A stretch of DNA of 8,548 bases from Bacteroidota bacterium. GTDB taxonomy: Bacteria; Bacteroidota; Bacteroidia; UBA8524. How positions within the stretch are numbered: the first letter of the stretch is position 1; each line of letters starts with the position of its first letter. The notes under the pieces were generated by a model. The model had not been told where the DNA came from, searched no databases, and saw nothing but the letters and a program-made list of their open reading frames with translations. The stretch is from contig DQHT01000031.1 in the NCBI GenBank assembly GCA_003531115.1, positions 54,057 to 62,604 on the forward strand, read 5' to 3'. Below, one piece after another: positions 6,885 through 8,548 of this stretch. A program made the translations under genes and the position numbers.

Positions 6885-7652
6885 ATGAAAAAGATCTGTA
6901 CCTACAATGTCAATGGAATCCGGGCAGCCCTGAATAAAGGGATGGCCCAATGGTTACAGGAAGAAAATCCGGATATTCTTTGTATTCAGGAGATCAAGGC
7001 ATTCAAGGAGCAGGTCGATACGGCCATTTTCGACCATTTGGGCTATCACCATTATTGGCATTCAGCTGAAAAGCCCGGCTACAGCGGAGTAGCTATCTTT
7101 AGCAAGGAAAAACCGGATCATGTTGAATATGGAACCGGCAACTCACTCTACGACAGGGAAGGCAGGGTCATTCGTGCTGATTACAAAGGATATTCTGTTA
7201 TGAATATTTATCACCCGAGTGGTTCCAGCGGCGAACTTCGGCAAGAGTTCAAAATGCACTGGCTGGAATTTTCGACGGAGTATGTCAATAAACTGCGTGA
7301 GGAAATACCAAACCTGGTTCTCTGCGGTGATTATAATATTTGTCATAAACCGATCGATATCCATGATCCGGTTGGTAACAAAAATTCCTCCGGCTTTTTA
7401 CCGGAGGAACGCGAATGGTTCGATCGTTTTGTGGGCCAAGGCTACGTAGACAGCTTCAGGCGTATCAACCAGAATCCCCATGAGTATACCTGGTGGAGCT
7501 ATCGGGCTAACGCAAGGGCCAACAATAAAGGTTGGCGAATCGACTACATCATGTTGACTGAAGGCCTGGGAGATAAGGTAAAATTTTCACGGATCCTTCC
7601 GGATGCCAAACATTCCGACCATTGTCCGATGTACAGCGAGATCGATCTATAA
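6885..7652 (+). CDS. xthA: Exodeoxyribonuclease III (AP endonuclease, ExoIII/EEP family)
   Basis: This DNA-repair nuclease cuts at abasic sites and removes 3'-blocking groups and nucleotides from duplex DNA. The 255-residue length is normal. The catalytic set of the endonuclease/exonuclease/phosphatase fold is complete: Asn8 (YNVNGIR), Glu36 (CIQEIK), Tyr109 (NIYHPSG), Asp149 and Asn151 (GDYN), Asp220 (WRIDY), and Asp245-His246 (SDHCP). PGYSGVAIFS at 64-73 is another family hallmark. No signal peptide is visible, consistent with a cytoplasmic enzyme. The gene starts 6 nt after the stop of the E1 gene and is probably co-transcribed with it, an unexpected pairing of carbon metabolism and repair. 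It converges on the lipoprotein gene, with 5 bp between the two stop codons and no hairpin terminator visible. Confidence 0.96.
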   Translation: MKKICTYNVNGIRAALNKGMAQWLQEENPDILCIQEIKAFKEQVDTAIFDHLGYHHYWHSAEKPGYSGVAIFSKEKPDHVEYGTGNSLYDREGRVIRADYKGYSVMNIYHPSGSSGELRQEFKMHWLEFSTEYVNKLREEIPNLVLCGDYNICHKPIDIHDPVGNKNSSGFLPEEREWFDRFVGQGYVDSFRRINQNPHEYTWWSYRANARANNKGWRIDYIMLTEGLGDKVKFSRILPDAKHSDHCPMYSEIDL

Positions 7653-7657
7653 AAAAA

Positions 7658-8134
7658 TCAGTATTTGATATAAAACTTACCGTTGCTCACATCAATATTT
7701 TGCATGTTGGTATTTTTCGCCGAAAAAGCAAATGTGCCTTCAACAATGCGGTTTGCTTTGTCGTTGGTAGTCAGTATAATGCTTCCACCATCGGCCGTAT
7801 AAAGGCCTTCTGTTGTATTGCTGACCTGTACGTTAGCAAATGCAGTTCCCCCGCCTGAAAAAGATTGGGTATTTGTGCTGTTTACATCCACATAAATGGC
7901 CAGGGTGGTTACCTGATCCTTATCATTAACGGTAAAATCCAGCGTGCTGCCGGTGAAATTTACGATCGGTGCTCCTGCAGGATCGATGGCTTTAGTACCA
8001 ATTGTAGCAGATACAAAGTTGGTCTTTGGTTGATCGGTTCCCGGATCTTCATCGTCTTTATTGCATGAATTGAGCAATGCTACTGAACCAACAAGTGCAA
8101 ATGCCAGAATTAAGCTGTTAATTTTTGTTTTCAT
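7658..8134 (-). CDS. Small surface-type lipoprotein, DUF6252-like
   Basis: The 158-residue protein starts MKTKINSLILAFALVGSVAL and has a signal-peptidase II lipobox LNSC with Cys24 as the lipidated residue. Cys is followed by NKDDED, close to the QKDDE-like export signal that sends lipoproteins to the outer surface in Bacteroidota, so surface exposure is likely. The mature part is rich in Thr, Asn, Gly and short beta strands. Its C-terminal pattern (GLYTADGGSIILTT, then IVEGTFAFSAKN, then VSNGKFYIKY) resembles the Bacteroidota DUF6252 lipoproteins, whose function I do not know. An in-frame ATG at 8182 would add 16 residues before the signal peptide; it is rejected because that would misplace the signal peptide and its codons overlap the candidate promoter. 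Family placement is from memory and moderate; the lipoprotein call is strong. Confidence 0.85.
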   Translation of the reverse strand: MKTKINSLILAFALVGSVALLNSCNKDDEDPGTDQPKTNFVSATIGTKAIDPAGAPIVNFTGSTLDFTVNDKDQVTTLAIYVDVNSTNTQSFSGGGTAFANVQVSNTTEGLYTADGGSIILTTNDKANRIVEGTFAFSAKNTNMQNIDVSNGKFYIKY

Positions 8135-8150
8135 CGGATATTCATTTGTA

Positions 8151-8183
8151 CAAGTATACATAGTGAAAGGCATATTGGCCAAT
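8151..8183 (-). promoter_or_regulatory. Candidate Bacteroidota promoter for the lipoprotein gene
   Basis: On the minus strand an ATTG element (8183-8180) is followed by 21 bp and then TATACTTG (8158-8151), which is one mismatch from TAnnTTTG. The box ends 16 nt before the ATG at 8134. Spacing and position fit the Bacteroidota vegetative promoter. Confidence 0.55.
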
Positions 8184-8286
8184 TTAATTAGTTAAAGGGA
8201 GTCTCTTTCCTGATGAATGGGGATAATTTGTGCATAATTAAAAAGTTTCATCCTCCCGACACACGGAATTATTCCTAGTCATCGTT

Positions 8287-8294
8287 TATACTTG
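8287..8294 (+). promoter_or_regulatory. Candidate -7 box for the 48-residue ORF
   Basis: TATACTTG, followed by C as in the E1 promoter (TATACTTGCAG in both), lies 18 nt before the ATG at 8313. It matches TAnnTTTG at 7 of 8 positions. No clear -33 TTG is seen, so the call rests on the repeated octamer and its position. Confidence 0.45.
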
Positions 8295-8312
8295 CAGTAA
8301 GGGGGAATTACT

Positions 8313-8459
8313 ATGACAGATTTAATTACTCGTCAGTTGGTGAAAGCCATCAACAGACGGAAAACCTCAAGCGAGGTATTGATGCGCTTTTTTAAGGTGC
8401 ATTTTCGTATTACGCTAAGCAAAGAGGTTTTGGAAAAAAGACTCGCAGAATTGCGCTAA
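8313..8459 (+). CDS. Small basic protein of unknown function, 48 residues
   Basis: The frame reads MTDLITRQLVKAINRRKTSS at the N-terminus and ends EKRLAELR before a TAA stop. I do not recognise it. It is rich in Arg and Lys, has no Cys, no signal peptide and no membrane segment, and looks mostly helical, with a possible short amphipathic C-terminal helix (SKEVLEKRLAEL). A nucleic-acid-binding or regulatory small protein is possible, but this is only inference. Support for a real gene comes from its surroundings: a TATACTTG box 18 nt upstream, a purine-rich AAGGGGG ending 7 nt before the ATG that could serve as a ribosome-binding site, and a strong intrinsic terminator starting 30 nt after the stop. 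The transcript would be about 220 nt, so a small non-coding RNA spanning the same unit is the main alternative. Confidence 0.6.
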   Translation: MTDLITRQLVKAINRRKTSSEVLMRFFKVHFRITLSKEVLEKRLAELR

Positions 8460-8489
8460 CGTTTTCCTTGGCATCTTTTTCGCTTGAAT

Positions 8490-8524
8490 GGGCCGCGACA
8501 GGTAATGCTGTAGCGGCCCTTTCT
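8490..8524 (+). terminator. Intrinsic terminator after the 48-residue ORF
   Basis: GGGCCGC (8490-8496) pairs perfectly with GCGGCCC (8513-8519). After one G/A mismatch the stem continues with ACAG (8498-8501) pairing with CTGT (8508-8511), closing a 6-nt loop. TTTCT follows directly. The U tract is short, but the stem is strong and sits 30 nt after the stop codon. Confidence 0.75.
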
Positions 8525-8548
8525 ATGTGTGCCGTGCATGGTAAATAA

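Noticed and set aside
7639..7659. Palindrome AGATCGATCT followed by an A run after xthA as a terminator
   Set aside because: A perfect palindrome without loop, AT-balanced, with A rather than T following on the plus strand; not a credible intrinsic terminator for xthA.
8135..8182. Upstream ATG extending the lipoprotein by 16 residues
   Set aside because: It would place polar residues before the signal peptide, and its codons overlap the candidate promoter on the same strand.
8219..8275. Imperfect inverted repeat GGATAATT ... AATTATTCC upstream of the small ORF
   Set aside because: It needs a bulge and a loop of nearly 40 nt in AT-rich DNA; too weak to call an operator or riboswitch.
1..8548. 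tRNA, rRNA, CRISPR, insertion sequence, phage or defence genes
   Set aside because: No repeat arrays, transposase or recombinase motifs, or tRNA-like cloverleaf were seen; nearly all of the window is accounted for by the listed genes.

Overview
The window looks like chromosomal DNA from a member of the Bacteroidota, probably in or near the Saprospiria/Chitinophagia. I infer this from several independent signs. The methionyl-tRNA synthetase carries the KLSTS form of the signature motif plus a C-terminal tRNA-binding domain. The 2-oxoacid dehydrogenase E1 is a fused alpha-beta protein. A lipoprotein has a CNKDDED surface-export-like signal. Promoter -7 boxes fit TAnnTTTG, and Shine-Dalgarno sequences are mostly absent. 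The species cannot be named from this sequence.

Layout, left to right. (1) 1-178, minus: N-terminal part of an LD-carboxypeptidase (peptidase S66) running off the left edge. It is divergent from (2) metG, 246-2315, plus. (3) 2301-4723, minus: a tightly packed three-gene operon read right to left. It encodes a STAS anti-anti-sigma-type protein, an RsbW-like HATPase/serine kinase, and a PP2C/SpoIIE phosphatase with two degenerate receiver domains. The last gene overlaps the 3' end of metG tail to tail by 15 bp. (4) 4724-4826: a divergent promoter region. (5) 4827-7652, plus: the fused E1 gene followed after 6 bp by xthA (exodeoxyribonuclease III). (6) 7658-8134, minus: a small, probably surface-exposed lipoprotein, convergent with xthA with only 5 bp between stop codons. 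(7) 8313-8459, plus: a 48-residue basic protein of unknown function with its own candidate promoter and a strong intrinsic terminator at 8490-8524. No gene-free stretch exceeds about 180 bp.

How the genes fit together. metG, the E1 gene and xthA are housekeeping genes for translation, oxo-acid oxidation and base-excision repair. The distinctive part is the middle operon. It is a complete partner-switching cassette (antagonist, kinase, phosphatase) with no sigma factor beside it in this window, so its output is unknown. The phosphatase's two receiver-like domains both lack the phospho-acceptor aspartate, so its input is probably not ordinary phosphotransfer. I found no RNA gene, CRISPR array, insertion sequence, phage gene or defence system. 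The most novel candidates are this cassette and the small ORF at the right end.
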